64,000 nucleotides of DNA from Phocaeicola plebeius (GCF_003437535.1 NZ_QSQT01000015.1:36870-100869), one strand, 5' to 3'. Positions 54,131-63,376 are shown, counted from the stretch's first letter. The notes: generated by a model not told the origin, from the letters alone. Numbers and translations: made by a program.

Positions 54131-55389
54131 AAACTTTCTGAGAAAAGAAGAGCCAGATTCAGCACAGATACAACCACTGCCATGGTGTAAAGCACAAAAC
54201 TGCTCCACCGGGAGTTGGCATATTGCCCCATGACCCGTTTTGAGGAGGTCAACCCTACCTGCAAGAAAATGGTAAACGGAAGCTGAATGCTCAGTATCAT
54301 TTGTGAGATGATCAATCCTTGGAAAGGATTCTCGATGAACAGAATGACAACCAGTGCAATTCCCAATGAAAGTAGAATTCCTACACGAGAGTGCACATCC
54401 TTTACATGATAGGATTCACCAAACATGCCGGCAAAAATGGAACCGGCGGCCATCCCGCTTGTCACAGTGGAAGAGATACCTGCCATCAGCAAAGCAAGGG
54501 CAAAGATGGTAGCAGCCTGATTGCCCAGCAAAGGTTCCAACAAACTCTTGGCCTGCTGCAACTCTTCCACTCCGATATGATTGGCAAAAAAGGTAGCTGC
54601 AGCCAGTAGAATCATCGCACTGTTGATGGCCCATCCTACTCCCATAGAGAACAGGGTGTCATAGAATTCATATTTTAATAATTTACGGATAGAAGCATCG
54701 TCCTTCTTGTTGTATTCCCGGCTCTGTACCACTTCCGAGTGCAAGAACAAGTTATGAGGCATCACCACGGCCCCCAGCACACTCATTATCACCAACAGAC
54801 TACCCTCGGGAATAGAAGGCGTCACCCACGAACGGGCAGCCAAAGGCCAGTCTATATCAACCAGGAAAAGTTCATAGAGAAATGATAGTCCTATCACCGA
54901 CACAAATGCAATAATAGAGCGCTCAATCCGCTTGTAGGAATTGGTAAACAGCATGATTGTGACAAAGAATGCCGTGAGAAGGGAACCCCAGATAATAGGA
55001 ATATCGAATAACATTTCCAAGGCAATGGCTCCTCCCAAAATCTCAGCCAGAGAAGTGGAGATAGATGCCAATACGGCTGTTCCCAAGATAGGACGTGACA
55101 CCCATTTCGGCGTATATTTCGTGGCAGCCTCACTCAAGCAAAGTCCGGTAACAATTCCCAAATGAGCCACATTATGCTGCAACACAATGAGCATAATAGT
55201 AGACAAGGTAATCACCCACAACAAGGAGTACCCGAAGTCTGCTCCTGCCGCAAAATTAGAAGCCCAGTTTCCCGGATCTATAAAACCAACGGTCACAAGC
55301 AAACCGGGACCAATATATTTAAAGAAATCCAGTCCACCAAGATAACGCTGGTGGTCCTTACGTCGTAATTCTTTGATGAAATTCCACAT
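54127..55389 (-). CDS. Nramp-family divalent metal transporter
   Basis: A 420-residue protein with about eleven helices. The metal-site motif in helix 1 is GFIDPGNWASN, and the helix 6 motif is MPHNLFLHSEVVQSR. These residues bind Mn(II) or Fe(II) in MntH and Nramp proteins, which import the metal with protons. I do not assign mntH firmly because Fe and Mn importers share these motifs. It lies 77 bases downstream of the clostripain gene on the same strand. It shares four bases with the convergent MATE gene. Confidence 0.94.
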   Translation of the reverse strand: MWNFIKELRRKDHQRYLGGLDFFKYIGPGLLVTVGFIDPGNWASNFAAGADFGYSLLWVITLSTIMLIVLQHNVAHLGIVTGLCLSEAATKYTPKWVSRPILGTAVLASISTSLAEILGGAIALEMLFDIPIIWGSLLTAFFVTIMLFTNSYKRIERSIIAFVSVIGLSFLYELFLVDIDWPLAARSWVTPSIPEGSLLVIMSVLGAVVMPHNLFLHSEVVQSREYNKKDDASIRKLLKYEFYDTLFSMGVGWAINSAMILLAAATFFANHIGVEELQQAKSLLEPLLGNQAATIFALALLMAGISSTVTSGMAAGSIFAGMFGESYHVKDVHSRVGILLSLGIALVVILFIENPFQGLIISQMILSIQLPFTIFLQVGLTSSKRVMGQYANSRWSSFVLYTMAVVVSVLNLALLFSESF

Positions 55390-55466
55390 ACCTATAAAGC
55401 TGTTTTAATAAATAAAAACACACTTAGCCGATAGAATGTTCACACAAAGAGTAAAGAAATTTGTAA

Positions 55467-56753
55467 TTAGTTCAAAATTAAATCGGCCCAACCTGCCGCA
55501 TGATACCAAGAGATGGATTGCTCGTAGTAATCATTCCAAGCTGTTTTATTAGCAACATAAGGATTATATTCTTTTGGAATATACATACCGATTCCACAAA
55601 AACGGGCTTCATCAACTATGACTCCATCAAATTCATAGTCAGTGCCTGACAAGCAATCTTTAGCTATCACAGCCTGATTCAGGGCCGACTGCACAGTTGA
55701 CACAGCTTCATTCAAATCTAAATTCTTCACTCCACTCTTCCGTCCTAGTTCACGGAAGAAATCAAGCAAATCATAAGAAAAGTACCGATAATCACGCCCC
55801 CATCCATAAGCTCCATACTGCTGTACATTCTGCATGGACACAGAAGAAAGCGCATCCTGCCACTCTGAGAGTTTTGCTTTTACCGCACTGGCCAGATTTT
55901 CCATTTGGCTACAATCCATCACTGCACATGTCCCCCAAACATCCTTTGTTTTATTGAAAGAAATAAACTCATGACAAACAGCAGAATAGTCTATATTTTC
56001 AGTATACAAATAAGGAAGAATCTGATCATACGGGAATCCATACACCGGGGTCTCCATTACGGAAGCAATACAATGTGAAGTTACGTCTTTCAATTCATAG
56101 CCCACCTCTGCATTACCCATCATACAGGCATCAAACAGCACGAAATCCAATTTTTCCGAGAAACTTTTCTTCAACACATTGGCCAAATCAGGAATATCTA
56201 TATTGTAACCACCGTCATCACCAAAGGCTTTTGATTGCACAGAATTACCCTTCATCCATCCCGTGGCATGCGAACCTAAAATAAGACCATAACTATCAGA
56301 AGGAGCGATCTTCTGCATATCAGTAAACACCTCCTCCATCACGGCCGGATCGGTTGCAATCTGACTGTTCATGGTATACTCTTTTTTCTGAGCTACATGG
56401 CAGACCGCATCAAAAGTCAGCTCTGCACCTGTCAAAGCTGCTACATTATTAATATTGCCGCGTCCGTCGGCATAGAAACTCATTAAAGTAGGCTTACCCA
56501 AGGGAGCATCATCTGCATAAGGACGATAAAATACCAGCAATGTGCATGATTCTTTCATATTGCCCAATGCGGCATACATATCGATTACGTTATTTCGCAA
56601 ATCGTTATCTAAAGAAGTTCCTGCATTATTTGAAATCAAATAAGCCAATACCGTACGCCCGGAGCGTTTCGCAGGCTGTTGTTCCGGAATTTCATTGGAA
56701 CAGGCGGCCAGTACGATCACCAACAGGGTGTAAAGCCATTTCTTCATCTGCAT
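55467..56753 (-). CDS. Clostripain-family (C11) cysteine peptidase lipoprotein
   Basis: A 428-residue exported lipoprotein; the signal ends in LVIVLAACSN with a lipobox Cys. The clostripain catalytic pair is visible: His in GLILGSHATGWMKGN and Cys in DFVLFDACMMGNAEVGYEL. It also has AYLISNNAGTSLDNDLRNNVIDM at the start of the mature part. C11 peptidases cut after Arg or Lys and may be activated by self-cleavage. It starts at an ATG that overlaps the stop of the small protein gene at 56753 (TAATG), so the two are coupled. Its target is unknown. Confidence 0.92.
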   Translation of the reverse strand: MQMKKWLYTLLVIVLAACSNEIPEQQPAKRSGRTVLAYLISNNAGTSLDNDLRNNVIDMYAALGNMKESCTLLVFYRPYADDAPLGKPTLMSFYADGRGNINNVAALTGAELTFDAVCHVAQKKEYTMNSQIATDPAVMEEVFTDMQKIAPSDSYGLILGSHATGWMKGNSVQSKAFGDDGGYNIDIPDLANVLKKSFSEKLDFVLFDACMMGNAEVGYELKDVTSHCIASVMETPVYGFPYDQILPYLYTENIDYSAVCHEFISFNKTKDVWGTCAVMDCSQMENLASAVKAKLSEWQDALSSVSMQNVQQYGAYGWGRDYRYFSYDLLDFFRELGRKSGVKNLDLNEAVSTVQSALNQAVIAKDCLSGTDYEFDGVIVDEARFCGIGMYIPKEYNPYVANKTAWNDYYEQSISWYHAAGWADLILN

Positions 56754-57160
56754 TATTCAAAATCAGGCTTTTCAAACTTAAATTCCGCATTCACATCCTG
56801 AAGGAACAATGAACCACCCTTGGTATATTTTTCCTTCAATTTCTTCAGTTCCTTCTGCACGTTTTTCTTTTTACGGCTAAAAAACATGAAGCAAGTACGG
56901 TTCTTTCCATTCTGTTTCTGTTCCAGATAGTCCTTCAACTGGATGCTGTACAATGCACGGCCCACTAACATTCCTTTATCATCTACAGCAGCACTGTCCA
57001 GATACTGCACGTCTGTGAAATACACTAATGAGTCAGTAAATGAAGCAGACACACCAGCCAGATACACTCCATATTTATTCTTATCTTTCGGCTGCTTACT
57101 GAATGCGGAAGCAGCAAATACCATCATTAACAGAAAACAAAAAAACTTTGTATAACGCAT
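56753..57160 (-). CDS. Small exported basic protein, function unknown
   Basis: A 135-residue protein with a signal peptide (residues 1-21, ending AFS). The mature part starts KQPKDKNKYGVYLAGVSASFTDSLVYFTDVQYLDSA and ends with a highly basic helix (FSRKKKNVQKELKKLKEKYTK). I do not recognise the family. The one-base overlap with the clostripain gene suggests a joint function, perhaps as chaperone, inhibitor or substrate. Its promoter box is at 57182-57189. Confidence 0.75.
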   Translation of the reverse strand: MRYTKFFCFLLMMVFAASAFSKQPKDKNKYGVYLAGVSASFTDSLVYFTDVQYLDSAAVDDKGMLVGRALYSIQLKDYLEQKQNGKNRTCFMFFSRKKKNVQKELKKLKEKYTKGGSLFLQDVNAEFKFEKPDFE

Positions 57161-57181
57161 AATTCATCAATTTATTGGGGG

Positions 57182-57189
57182 CAAAAGTA
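57182..57189 (-). promoter_or_regulatory. -7 promoter box for the small basic protein/clostripain pair
   Basis: TACTTTTG on the minus strand, 22 bases before the ATG at 57160, matches TAnnTTTG. Confidence 0.7.
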
Positions 57190-57258
57190 CACAATTATGC
57201 GTAAAAACCGAAAGAAGACATATAAATTAACAAAGAAAAAGCCTTTCTACATACAAAA

Positions 57259-57298
57259 AGAGATGTATCAAGGTCTGAGCTAACCTTCATACATCTCT
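57259..57298 (-). terminator. rpoD terminator
   Basis: Bases 57259-57274 pair with 57283-57298 (AGAGATGTAT arm with one mismatch) around an eight-base loop, about 30 bases past the rpoD stop. Confidence 0.85.
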
Positions 57299-57327
57299 TC
57301 TGTTTTTTTTGGAAATCAATCTCTACC

Positions 57328-58188
57328 TTATCCCAAATAAGATTTGAGCAGCTTACTACGAGAATTTTGTCTTAATCTTCTAATTGCCTTTTCCTTAATC
57401 TGACGAACACGCTCACGTGTGAGCCCAAACTTGTCGCCGATTTCTTCCAACGTCATTTCCTGCGTGTTAATACCGAAAAACATCTGGATAATATCCTTTT
57501 CTCTTTCGGTTAGCGTAGAAAGTGCTCTGTCAATTTCCCTCGAAAGTGATTCATTTACCAAGGAGCGATCGGCCATAGGAGAATCATCGTTCACCAGCAC
57601 GTCCAGCAGACTGTTGTCCTCTCCTTCCACAAAAGGAGCATCCACTGAAATGTGACGACCGGAAACCTTCAGCGTATCCGAAATCTTGTCTACCGGGATT
57701 TCCAGCTCATCGGCCAGCTCTTCCGGTGAAGGACGACGCTCGTTTTCCTGCTCAAACTTAGAAAACGCCTTGCTGATTTTATTCAGTGAGCCTACCTGGT
57801 TCAACGGCAAACGTACAATACGCGACTGTTCAGCCAGTGCCTGAAGAATAGACTGACGAATCCACCAAACGGCGTAACTGATAAACTTGAATCCACGAGT
57901 TTCATCAAATTTCTCAGCAGCTTTAATCAAGCCCAGGTTACCTTCGTTAATCAAGTCAGGCAAGCTCAATCCCTGGTTCTGATACTGTTTGGCCACAGAC
58001 ACCACAAATCGCAAATTAGCACGCGTAAGCTTCTCCAAAGCAATACGGTCACCCTTACGGATACGTTGAGCGAGTTCTACCTCCTCTTCTACAGTAATCA
58101 AATCTTCACGACCGATTTCCTGCAAATACTTATCCAAAGAAGCACTCTCTCGGTTAGTGATACTTTTAGTAATCTTTAACTGTCTCAT
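57328..58188 (-). CDS. rpoD: Primary RNA polymerase sigma factor (Bacteroidales RpoD type)
   Basis: This 286-residue sigma-70 protein is the housekeeping sigma factor. It starts [26 protein letters not shown] at 58188; an in-frame extension of 11 codons is rejected. It has region 1.2 ([19 protein letters not shown]), region 2 ([56 protein letters not shown]), region 3, and region 4 ([29 protein letters not shown]). It lacks region 1.1 and the non-conserved insert of E. coli RpoD. This short primary sigma is a mark of Bacteroidetes and recognises the TAnnTTTG boxes seen through this window. Confidence 0.97.
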   Translation of the reverse strand: MRQLKITKSITNRESASLDKYLQEIGREDLITVEEEVELAQRIRKGDRIALEKLTRANLRFVVSVAKQYQNQGLSLPDLINEGNLGLIKAAEKFDETRGFKFISYAVWWIRQSILQALAEQSRIVRLPLNQVGSLNKISKAFSKFEQENERRPSPEELADELEIPVDKISDTLKVSGRHISVDAPFVEGEDNSLLDVLVNDDSPMADRSLVNESLSREIDRALSTLTEREKDIIQMFFGINTQEMTLEEIGDKFGLTRERVRQIKEKAIRRLRQNSRSKLLKSYLG

Positions 58189-58210
58189 TCTATATAAAAT
58201 GATTTGGGTA

Positions 58211-58218
58211 CAAAAGTA
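58211..58218 (-). promoter_or_regulatory. -7 promoter box for rpoD
   Basis: TACTTTTG on the minus strand, 23 bases before the ATG at 58188, matches TAnnTTTG. The gene would thus be read by its own product. Confidence 0.7.
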
Positions 58219-58387
58219 CAAAATTAATTTTATTTAGGTGGCAGATTTGCAAAGAAAGAATCTATAATTTTCTTAAACAGACGGACCTGCTCTCTTTTTG
58301 TCAACCGCCATTCTTAAAATGACAACAGACAAAACAAGTCAATTGTTCATCTCCCACCCATATTATCGGAAAAAGAAAAAAACATCA

Positions 58388-58420
58388 AAAAGGCGTTTCC
58401 GAAAAATCGGAACGCCTTTT
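58388..58420 (-). terminator. Terminator of the protease gene
   Basis: Bases 58388-58402 pair with 58407-58420 (AAAAGGCGTTCCGA pattern with one bulged T) around a four-base loop, about 35 bases past the protease stop. Confidence 0.85.
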
Positions 58421-58454
58421 CTTTCCAAATCTTTTTACCTTACAGTAATATCTT

Positions 58455-59951
58455 TTATTCAGCTTGCGACAAGTCTACCGCATAGTTGGCACGTCTTCCT
58501 GAAGGATATACTCCCGTCATGAACAGTACCTGATCGGGTGACTGAGAAGCTGCTTTCATTACATTTTCCAAATCTTGCACGGTACGCAACTGCTTGCCGT
58601 TGGCTTTCAGAATAATGAAACCTTTGCGGATGCCGCTGTCTTTCATTCTTCCGTTATCAATACCGGTCACTTCAACTCCATAACCCAAGTTCAACTGTTT
58701 TTTCAGTTCATTAGGTACGGCACGGAAGGCTGCTCCCAGAAGTTCCATATCTGCCTGTTTTACCACTTTAGTAGTTCCCTGAGAGTTTTTCAACGTGATG
58801 GTAAAGGTCTTTTCTTTCTTGTCACGCAATACGGTGATCTTCACTTTATCCCCCGGACGATACTTAGCCAATGTTCCCTGAAGGTCAGCCATGGTCTTCA
58901 CGGTCTTGTCATTCAACTTCAGGATGACATCGTTCTTCTGCAAGAATCCATCGGCAGAACCACCTTCGGTTACTTCGACTACCTGTACACCTTCAGTAGC
59001 TCCCAGTTCTTTCTGCTCTTTTCTGATTTCATCCGGATACCTTTCATCACCCATGTCACGACCGCCGATACCCAGCAAAGCACGCTGTACGGTACCATAT
59101 TGTTTCAAGTCGGTTACTACCTTCGTCATGATACTTACCGGAATAGCGAAACCGTATCCTGAATAAGCACCAGTCGGAGAATACAGCATGGCATTGATAC
59201 CTACCAGTTCACCTTTTGCATTAACCAATGCACCACCACTGTTACCCTGATTGATAGCCGCATCGGTCTGGATGAAAGATTCTACCTGATTAGCTCCCAG
59301 TCCACGAGACTTCGCACTTACCACACCGGCAGTCACTGTAGAACCCAAATTGAACGGGTTACCTACTGCCAATACCCACTCACCTACTTTCAGGTTGTCA
59401 GAGTTACCTACCACGATAGCCGGGAAGTCATCTCCTTCAATCTTTACAAGTGCCAGGTCAGTAGTCGGGTCAGTACCGATAACACGACCTTTCATTTCGC
59501 GTCCGTCGTGCAACTTCACGTTGATTTCATCCGCTCCGTCAATCACGTGGTTGTTCGTTACGATGTAACCATCCTTTGAGATGATGACACCCGAACCGAA
59601 ACCTCTCTGTTCCGGAGTCTGTACTTGCTGCTGACGTCCTCTACCGTCACCGAAGAAGAAGTCAAAAATATCCGGTTGTCCCTGAATAGTCTGTATCTTG
59701 CTGCGCTGGATAGACATGATATGTACGACGGAATTCAACGTACTCTCTGCCGCTTTAGTCAAGTCTACCGGCTGCATGCTGGAAGCATCGAACGCTGCGG
59801 TACGTAAAGGAGATGCCGTTTCAAAACTTTCATAAAAAGAAGTATTATCCTGATTTTTCTCCATCATGGCATACGCTGTAACCCCTGCCACTCCGGCACT
59901 CAAAGCAACGACTGCCACAGAACCAATCGCAAACTTAGTTGTTGTTTTCAT
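58455..59951 (-). CDS. DegP/DegQ (HtrA)-family periplasmic serine endopeptidase
   Basis: A 498-residue protein with an N-terminal membrane or signal segment (IGSVAVVALSAGVAGVTAYAMM). The trypsin-like domain has the full triad: His near 133 in IVTNNHVIDG, Asp near 164 in TTDLALVKI, Ser near 238 in QGNSGGALVN. Two PDZ domains follow (RALLGIGGRDMGD and a C-terminal RKGFIILKANGKQL). Do-type proteases degrade or refold damaged envelope proteins. The upstream gap holds a TGTCAG/TGCCAG pair resembling the element in front of grpE-dnaJ. No RseA or sigma-E homologue is in the window, so heat response would work differently from E. coli. Confidence 0.95.
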   Translation of the reverse strand: MKTTTKFAIGSVAVVALSAGVAGVTAYAMMEKNQDNTSFYESFETASPLRTAAFDASSMQPVDLTKAAESTLNSVVHIMSIQRSKIQTIQGQPDIFDFFFGDGRGRQQQVQTPEQRGFGSGVIISKDGYIVTNNHVIDGADEINVKLHDGREMKGRVIGTDPTTDLALVKIEGDDFPAIVVGNSDNLKVGEWVLAVGNPFNLGSTVTAGVVSAKSRGLGANQVESFIQTDAAINQGNSGGALVNAKGELVGINAMLYSPTGAYSGYGFAIPVSIMTKVVTDLKQYGTVQRALLGIGGRDMGDERYPDEIRKEQKELGATEGVQVVEVTEGGSADGFLQKNDVILKLNDKTVKTMADLQGTLAKYRPGDKVKITVLRDKKEKTFTITLKNSQGTTKVVKQADMELLGAAFRAVPNELKKQLNLGYGVEVTGIDNGRMKDSGIRKGFIILKANGKQLRTVQDLENVMKAASQSPDQVLFMTGVYPSGRRANYAVDLSQAE

Positions 59952-60237
59952 ATCTTCTATTGTTTTAAATGTTAATTTCGACGTTGTTTTAACTTTTCAT
60001 TTGCTAAAGTAGAACAAAATCCATACGATTGTACTCTTACCCTATTCTTTTTTCCGTCTTTTAACAATGAAAACAAGGGCATTAACCGCAGTTAACTGGC
60101 ATATCTGACAAATTTACATTCATTACCAGTGAAATAGTGACAACGCTGACAATTCGTCCGGCCCGTTCTGACAGCTCCCCGAAACACCCGAATCAAAAGA
60201 ATCCTGACAATTATAGCACAAATTCCGTTTATTTGCG
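59952..60237. other. Gap between the protease gene and rnpB
   Basis: No open frame of interest or repeat is seen. It contains a near-match to the -7 box for the protease (TACTTTAG, minus strand, 60004-60011) and the hexamer pair TGTCAG-ATA-TGCCAG (60096-60110, minus strand). CTGACA occurs several more times in the same gap. Confidence 0.5.
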
Positions 60238-60245
60238 TACCTTTG
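60238..60245 (+). promoter_or_regulatory. -7 promoter box for rnpB
   Basis: TACCTTTG matches TAnnTTTG and predicts a start near 60252, at the first base-paired stretch of the RNase P RNA. Confidence 0.8.
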
Positions 60246-60249
60246 CATG

Positions 60250-60620
60250 AAGAAAGCAGTCGGTCGGTCTGTCGCTGGTACATTATTATATAGTAAAAGA
60301 GGAAAGTCCGGGCAACGCAGAGCATCCTACTTCCTAACAGAAAGCTGTCCGTAAGGGTAGAGTAATGCAGAAGAAAATAACCGCCTCCACCCGGAGGTAA
60401 GGGTGAGAAGGTAGGGTAAGAGCCTACCAGCCGTATAGCGATATGCGGGCTGTGCATCTTAGGAGTTGTAAGGTCATGTAAACCGGCATTAACGAGGGTT
60501 GCTCGCCCCACGTCGGAGGGTGGACCGCTAGAGCCTGCCGGTGACGGCAGGAGTAGATAAATGACAGACTCCCCTGCTTGCAGGGTGACAGAACCCGGCT
60601 TATAGACCGGCTGCTTTCTT
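60250..60620 (+). ncRNA. rnpB: RNase P RNA (type A)
   Basis: RNase P RNA is the catalytic RNA that removes the 5' leader from tRNA precursors. The universal core is plain: AGAGGAAAGTCCGGGC at 60298-60313 (CR-I) and ACAGAACCCGGCTTATAG near 60589-60606 (CR-V). The ends pair as helix P1 (GAAAGCAGTCGG near 60252 with the CCGGCTGCTTTC near 60607). The stem CTGCCGG/CCGGTGACGGCAG and other hairpins fit type A. Both ends are estimated to within a few bases from pairing and the promoter. The overlapping open frames here are artefacts. The YihY gene follows by 21 bases. Confidence 0.95.
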
Positions 60621-60641
60621 TTTCATTAAAACCAATCCACC

Positions 60642-61958
60642 ATGAACGCACGACTCAAATCACTGATTCACTTTCTGGACGACGGTATCTGGCGCATCCG
60701 GGAAGAGGAAGTTTCTCACCTCCAATGGAAAGGATACACCTGTCTCAAGATTATTTACTTATCCATCAACCAGTTTATCAATGACCGTATTGTGGTGCGT
60801 GCATCAGCACTGACCTACAGCACCCTGCTTTCCATCATCCCCATCTTAGCTCTTCTTTTTGCTATTGCCAGAGGATTCGGTTTTGATACCCTGATTGAAT
60901 CACAGTTCCGCAGTGGGGTAACAGGCGCACAGGCTGAACTTGTCATCAGCTGGATTAATTCCTATCTGGAACATGCACAAAGCGGCATCTTTATCGGTGT
61001 AGGCCTCATCATGCTGTTGGGTACTGTCCTGCTGCTGATTGACAACATCGAACGCAGCTTTAATGCCATCTGGCAAGTAAAAAAACCCCGAAGTCTGTTC
61101 CGACAGATTACTGACTATTCTTCTTTGATTCTACTACTGCCGGTACTACTCGTAATCTCCAGCGGTCTGTCCATCTTCATGAGCACCTACGTCAAGGAAT
61201 TGCAGAACTTCATGGTATTGGCTCCGGTACTGAAATTTTTCGTCCGCCTTATCCCCTATGCCCTTATCTGGGGTATGTTTATCGGACTTTACACCTTCAT
61301 GCCCAACACGAAAGTCAAGTTAGCACATGCCTGGCTACCGGGTATTCTGGCCGGAAGCGCTTTTCAGGCCTTTCAGTATTTCTACATCAACAGCCAGATA
61401 TGGGTTTCTAATTACAATGCCATTTACGGAAGCTTTGCTGCCATTCCTCTGTTCCTTTTGTGGACACAAATATCCTGGAGCATCTGCCTGTTCGGAGCCG
61501 AAATGAGCTACATCAGCCAGAACATATCCACCTTCAACTTCGGAAAGGAAACAGCCAACATCAGCCGACGCTTCCACGACTTTTTCTGTACCATCATTCT
61601 GAGCTCTATCTGCAAACGATTCGCCACCGGCGGCCGACCTTATACGGCAGAAGCACTAAGCAAAGAACACAAGATTCCAATCCGTCTGACAAAAAGTATT
61701 CTGTATGAGTTGCAGGACATGCGACTGATTTATGAAGCCGGTGCCGGCGGAGAAGAAAAATCCCGCGACCCTCAATACCTCCCTGGAATCGACATCCACC
61801 AGTTAAGTGTAGGCACCCTCCTCAGCCAGCTGGATGCCAACGGAGCGGAGGATTTCAAAATTGACCCAGGACATTATTCTACAGCCTGGCAAACCCTGAT
61901 ACAGGCCCGCAAAGAATTTACAGAAAAGAGCAGCGAGGTACTGCTCAAAGACCTATAA
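60642..61958 (+). CDS. YihY/virulence factor BrkB-family membrane protein
   Basis: A 438-residue protein with about six membrane helices in the middle. The BrkB pattern is visible as RVRASALTYSTLLSIIPILALLFAIARGFG in part (VVRASALTYSTLLSIIP) and PRSLFRQITDYSSLILLLPVLLVISSGLSIF, then YTFMPNTKVKLAHAWLPGILAGSAFQAFQYFY and IPLFLLWTQISWSICLFGAEM. The last 110 residues form a soluble domain that looks like a winged helix. The old name RNase BN for this family is wrong; function is unknown, perhaps lipid transport as proposed for relatives. It follows rnpB by 21 bases. Confidence 0.9.
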   Translation: MNARLKSLIHFLDDGIWRIREEEVSHLQWKGYTCLKIIYLSINQFINDRIVVRASALTYSTLLSIIPILALLFAIARGFGFDTLIESQFRSGVTGAQAELVISWINSYLEHAQSGIFIGVGLIMLLGTVLLLIDNIERSFNAIWQVKKPRSLFRQITDYSSLILLLPVLLVISSGLSIFMSTYVKELQNFMVLAPVLKFFVRLIPYALIWGMFIGLYTFMPNTKVKLAHAWLPGILAGSAFQAFQYFYINSQIWVSNYNAIYGSFAAIPLFLLWTQISWSICLFGAEMSYISQNISTFNFGKETANISRRFHDFFCTIILSSICKRFATGGRPYTAEALSKEHKIPIRLTKSILYELQDMRLIYEAGAGGEEKSRDPQYLPGIDIHQLSVGTLLSQLDANGAEDFKIDPGHYSTAWQTLIQARKEFTEKSSEVLLKDL

Positions 61959-61964
61959 AAAACG

Positions 61965-62007
61965 CAAGGCGCAGCTTTCGGAAATCGTTCCAGAAAGCTG
62001 CGCCTTG
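61965..62007. terminator. Bidirectional terminator between YihY-like and ribE genes
   Basis: Bases 61965-61979 pair perfectly with 61993-62007 (CAAGGCGCAGCTTTC arm) around a 13-base loop. It serves two convergent transcripts. Confidence 0.88.
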
Positions 62008-62027
62008 AAGTTATATAACTGAAAGTA

Positions 62028-62633
62028 TCACTCTGTAAGCTGCATCATGCGGCTCAGGTACTTACCGATAATATCGAATTCGATATTTACCACACTGCCC
62101 ACCTTAATTGTATGGAAATTGGTATGTTCGTAAGTATAAGGAATAATCGCTACCTGAAACGTATCCGACGTAGGATTGCAGACTGTCAGGCTGACACCGT
62201 TCACCGTGACAGAACCTTTATCTACCGTGAAATATCCGCGTTTTGCCATCTCCTTGTCGAAATTATACTTAAAGGTGAAATACCAGCTTCCCTGCGCATC
62301 ATCAACCGCCGTACAGACTGCAGTCTGGTCCACATGTCCCTGCACGATATGGCCGTCCAGGCGTCCGTTCATCATCATGCTGCGTTCCACATTCACCTTG
62401 TCGCCTACAGCCAGCAGGCCGATATTGGAACGTTCAATGGTTTCCTTCATGGCCGTTACCGTATAAGTACCGTCCTGAATGCTGACTACCGTCAGACACA
62501 CTCCGTTATGTGATACACTCTGGTCAATCTTCAGCTCATCCACAAACGAACATTTCAATGTCAGGTGCAGGTTTTCCTGATCCTTTACCACCTTCACGAC
62601 TTCTGCATATTCCTCTACTATTCCAGAAAACAT
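62028..62633 (-). CDS. ribE: Riboflavin synthase alpha chain
   Basis: Riboflavin synthase dismutates two lumazine molecules to riboflavin and a pyrimidine, the last step of vitamin B2 synthesis. The 201-residue length fits. Two similar barrels are seen: the first has MFSGIVEE and SVSHNGVCLTVVS, the second has DGHIVQGHVDQT and GSVTVNGVSLTVCNPT. This duplicated fold is diagnostic. I use ribE for the alpha chain; some naming calls it ribC. It is downstream of the 71-residue gene by 30 bases. No FMN riboswitch is seen here. Confidence 0.96.
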   Translation of the reverse strand: MFSGIVEEYAEVVKVVKDQENLHLTLKCSFVDELKIDQSVSHNGVCLTVVSIQDGTYTVTAMKETIERSNIGLLAVGDKVNVERSMMMNGRLDGHIVQGHVDQTAVCTAVDDAQGSWYFTFKYNFDKEMAKRGYFTVDKGSVTVNGVSLTVCNPTSDTFQVAIIPYTYEHTNFHTIKVGSVVNIEFDIIGKYLSRMMQLTE

Positions 62634-62663
62634 AATCTTATGGTTTTAAAAATATAAACTGTG

Positions 62664-62879
62664 TCATTTCTTTTTCGACTCGGGAATCGGGCTGCTCCAT
62701 ACGGTCTCTCCGCCGGAAGATACGACCGAAATCACTCCGCCTGCGTAATCTTCAATGTAGCTGTTGCCTTTCACCAACATGTCTTCCGCCATGTGAATGG
62801 CCTTTTCAGGAGTCTTGATAGAAAACCCCTTATTGTCGCTCGAACTGCCGTCCGAGAAATAAATATCATACGTTGTCAT
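62664..62879 (-). CDS. Small conserved protein, function unknown
   Basis: A 71-residue cytoplasmic protein from the ATG at 62879. It has a regular pattern of beta strand, helix and strand: YDIYFSDGSSSDNKGFSIK, TPEKAIHMAEDMLVKGNSYI and GGVISVVSSGGETVWSSPI. I do not recognise the family. A good promoter box sits upstream (62907-62914) and riboflavin synthase follows by 30 bases, so the two may be one transcript. Confidence 0.7.
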   Translation of the reverse strand: MTTYDIYFSDGSSSDNKGFSIKTPEKAIHMAEDMLVKGNSYIEDYAGGVISVVSSGGETVWSSPIPESKKK

Positions 62880-62906
62880 GTTTCTTCATTTTCTTAATTG
62901 CAGGCG

Positions 62907-62914
62907 CAAATATA
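62907..62914 (-). promoter_or_regulatory. -7 promoter box for the 71-residue gene and ribE
   Basis: TATATTTG on the minus strand, 28 bases before the ATG at 62879, matches TAnnTTTG. Confidence 0.68.
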
Positions 62915-63013
62915 TCAAATTCCTCATAATACCCGCAACAGATATACAAAAAATTTCCTGCAAGAAAAATGCATAAAAAAAAGAGAAAACAACCTGCGTT
63001 GCTTTCTCCTGCG

Positions 63014-63086
63014 AGCGGAAAACGAGACTCGAACTCGCGACCCTAACCTTGGCAAGGTTATGCTCTACCAACTGAGCTATTTCCGC
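63014..63086 (-). tRNA. tRNA-Gly (GCC), copy 1 (last in the transcript)
   Basis: Full 73-base cloverleaf: acceptor GCGGAAA/TTTCCGC, anticodon loop TTGCCAA with anticodon GCC, T loop TTCGAGT. The CCA end is not encoded. It forms the third repeat boundary of the 94-base tandem. Confidence 0.97.
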
Positions 63087-63107
63087 AAAAATTTCAAAAC
63101 TAAAGGG

Positions 63108-63180
63108 AGCGGAAAACGAGACTCGAACTCGCGACCCTAACCTTGGCAAGGTTATGCTCTACCAACTGAGCTATTTCCGC
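63108..63180 (-). tRNA. tRNA-Gly (GCC), copy 2
   Basis: Identical in sequence to copy 1; separated from it by a 21-base spacer. Part of a 94-base tandem repeat. Confidence 0.97.
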
Positions 63181-63201
63181 AAAAATTTCAAAGCTAAAGG
63201 G

Positions 63202-63274
63202 AGCGGAAAACGAGACTCGAACTCGCGACCCTAACCTTGGCAAGGTTATGCTCTACCAACTGAGCTATTTCCGC
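63202..63274 (-). tRNA. tRNA-Gly (GCC), copy 3
   Basis: Identical to copy 1, with a 21-base spacer before it that differs at one base from the spacer between copies 1 and 2. Confidence 0.97.
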
Positions 63275-63295
63275 AAAAATTTCAAAGCTAAAGGG

Positions 63296-63368
63296 AGCGG
63301 AAAACGAGACTCGAACTCGCGACCCTAACCTTGGCAAGGTTATGCTCTACCAACTGAGCTATTTCCGC
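63296..63368 (-). tRNA. tRNA-Gly (GCC), copy 4
   Basis: Identical to copy 1; the first of the four tandem Gly genes on the transcript, just after tRNA-Leu (GAG). Confidence 0.97.
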
Positions 63369-63376
63369 ATTTTCGG

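Noticed and set aside
60092..60511. Open frames over and beside the RNase P RNA
   Set aside because: They overlap conserved rnpB sequence and have no plausible start or family.
60642..61958. Ribonuclease BN
   Set aside because: Old annotation of YihY/BrkB proteins as RNase BN is known to be wrong; the protein is an integral membrane protein without nuclease motifs.
62886..63149. Short open frames over the tRNA cluster, also at 63425-63895
   Set aside because: They read through tRNA genes and repeat the same translated phrase from each tRNA copy; they are artefacts.
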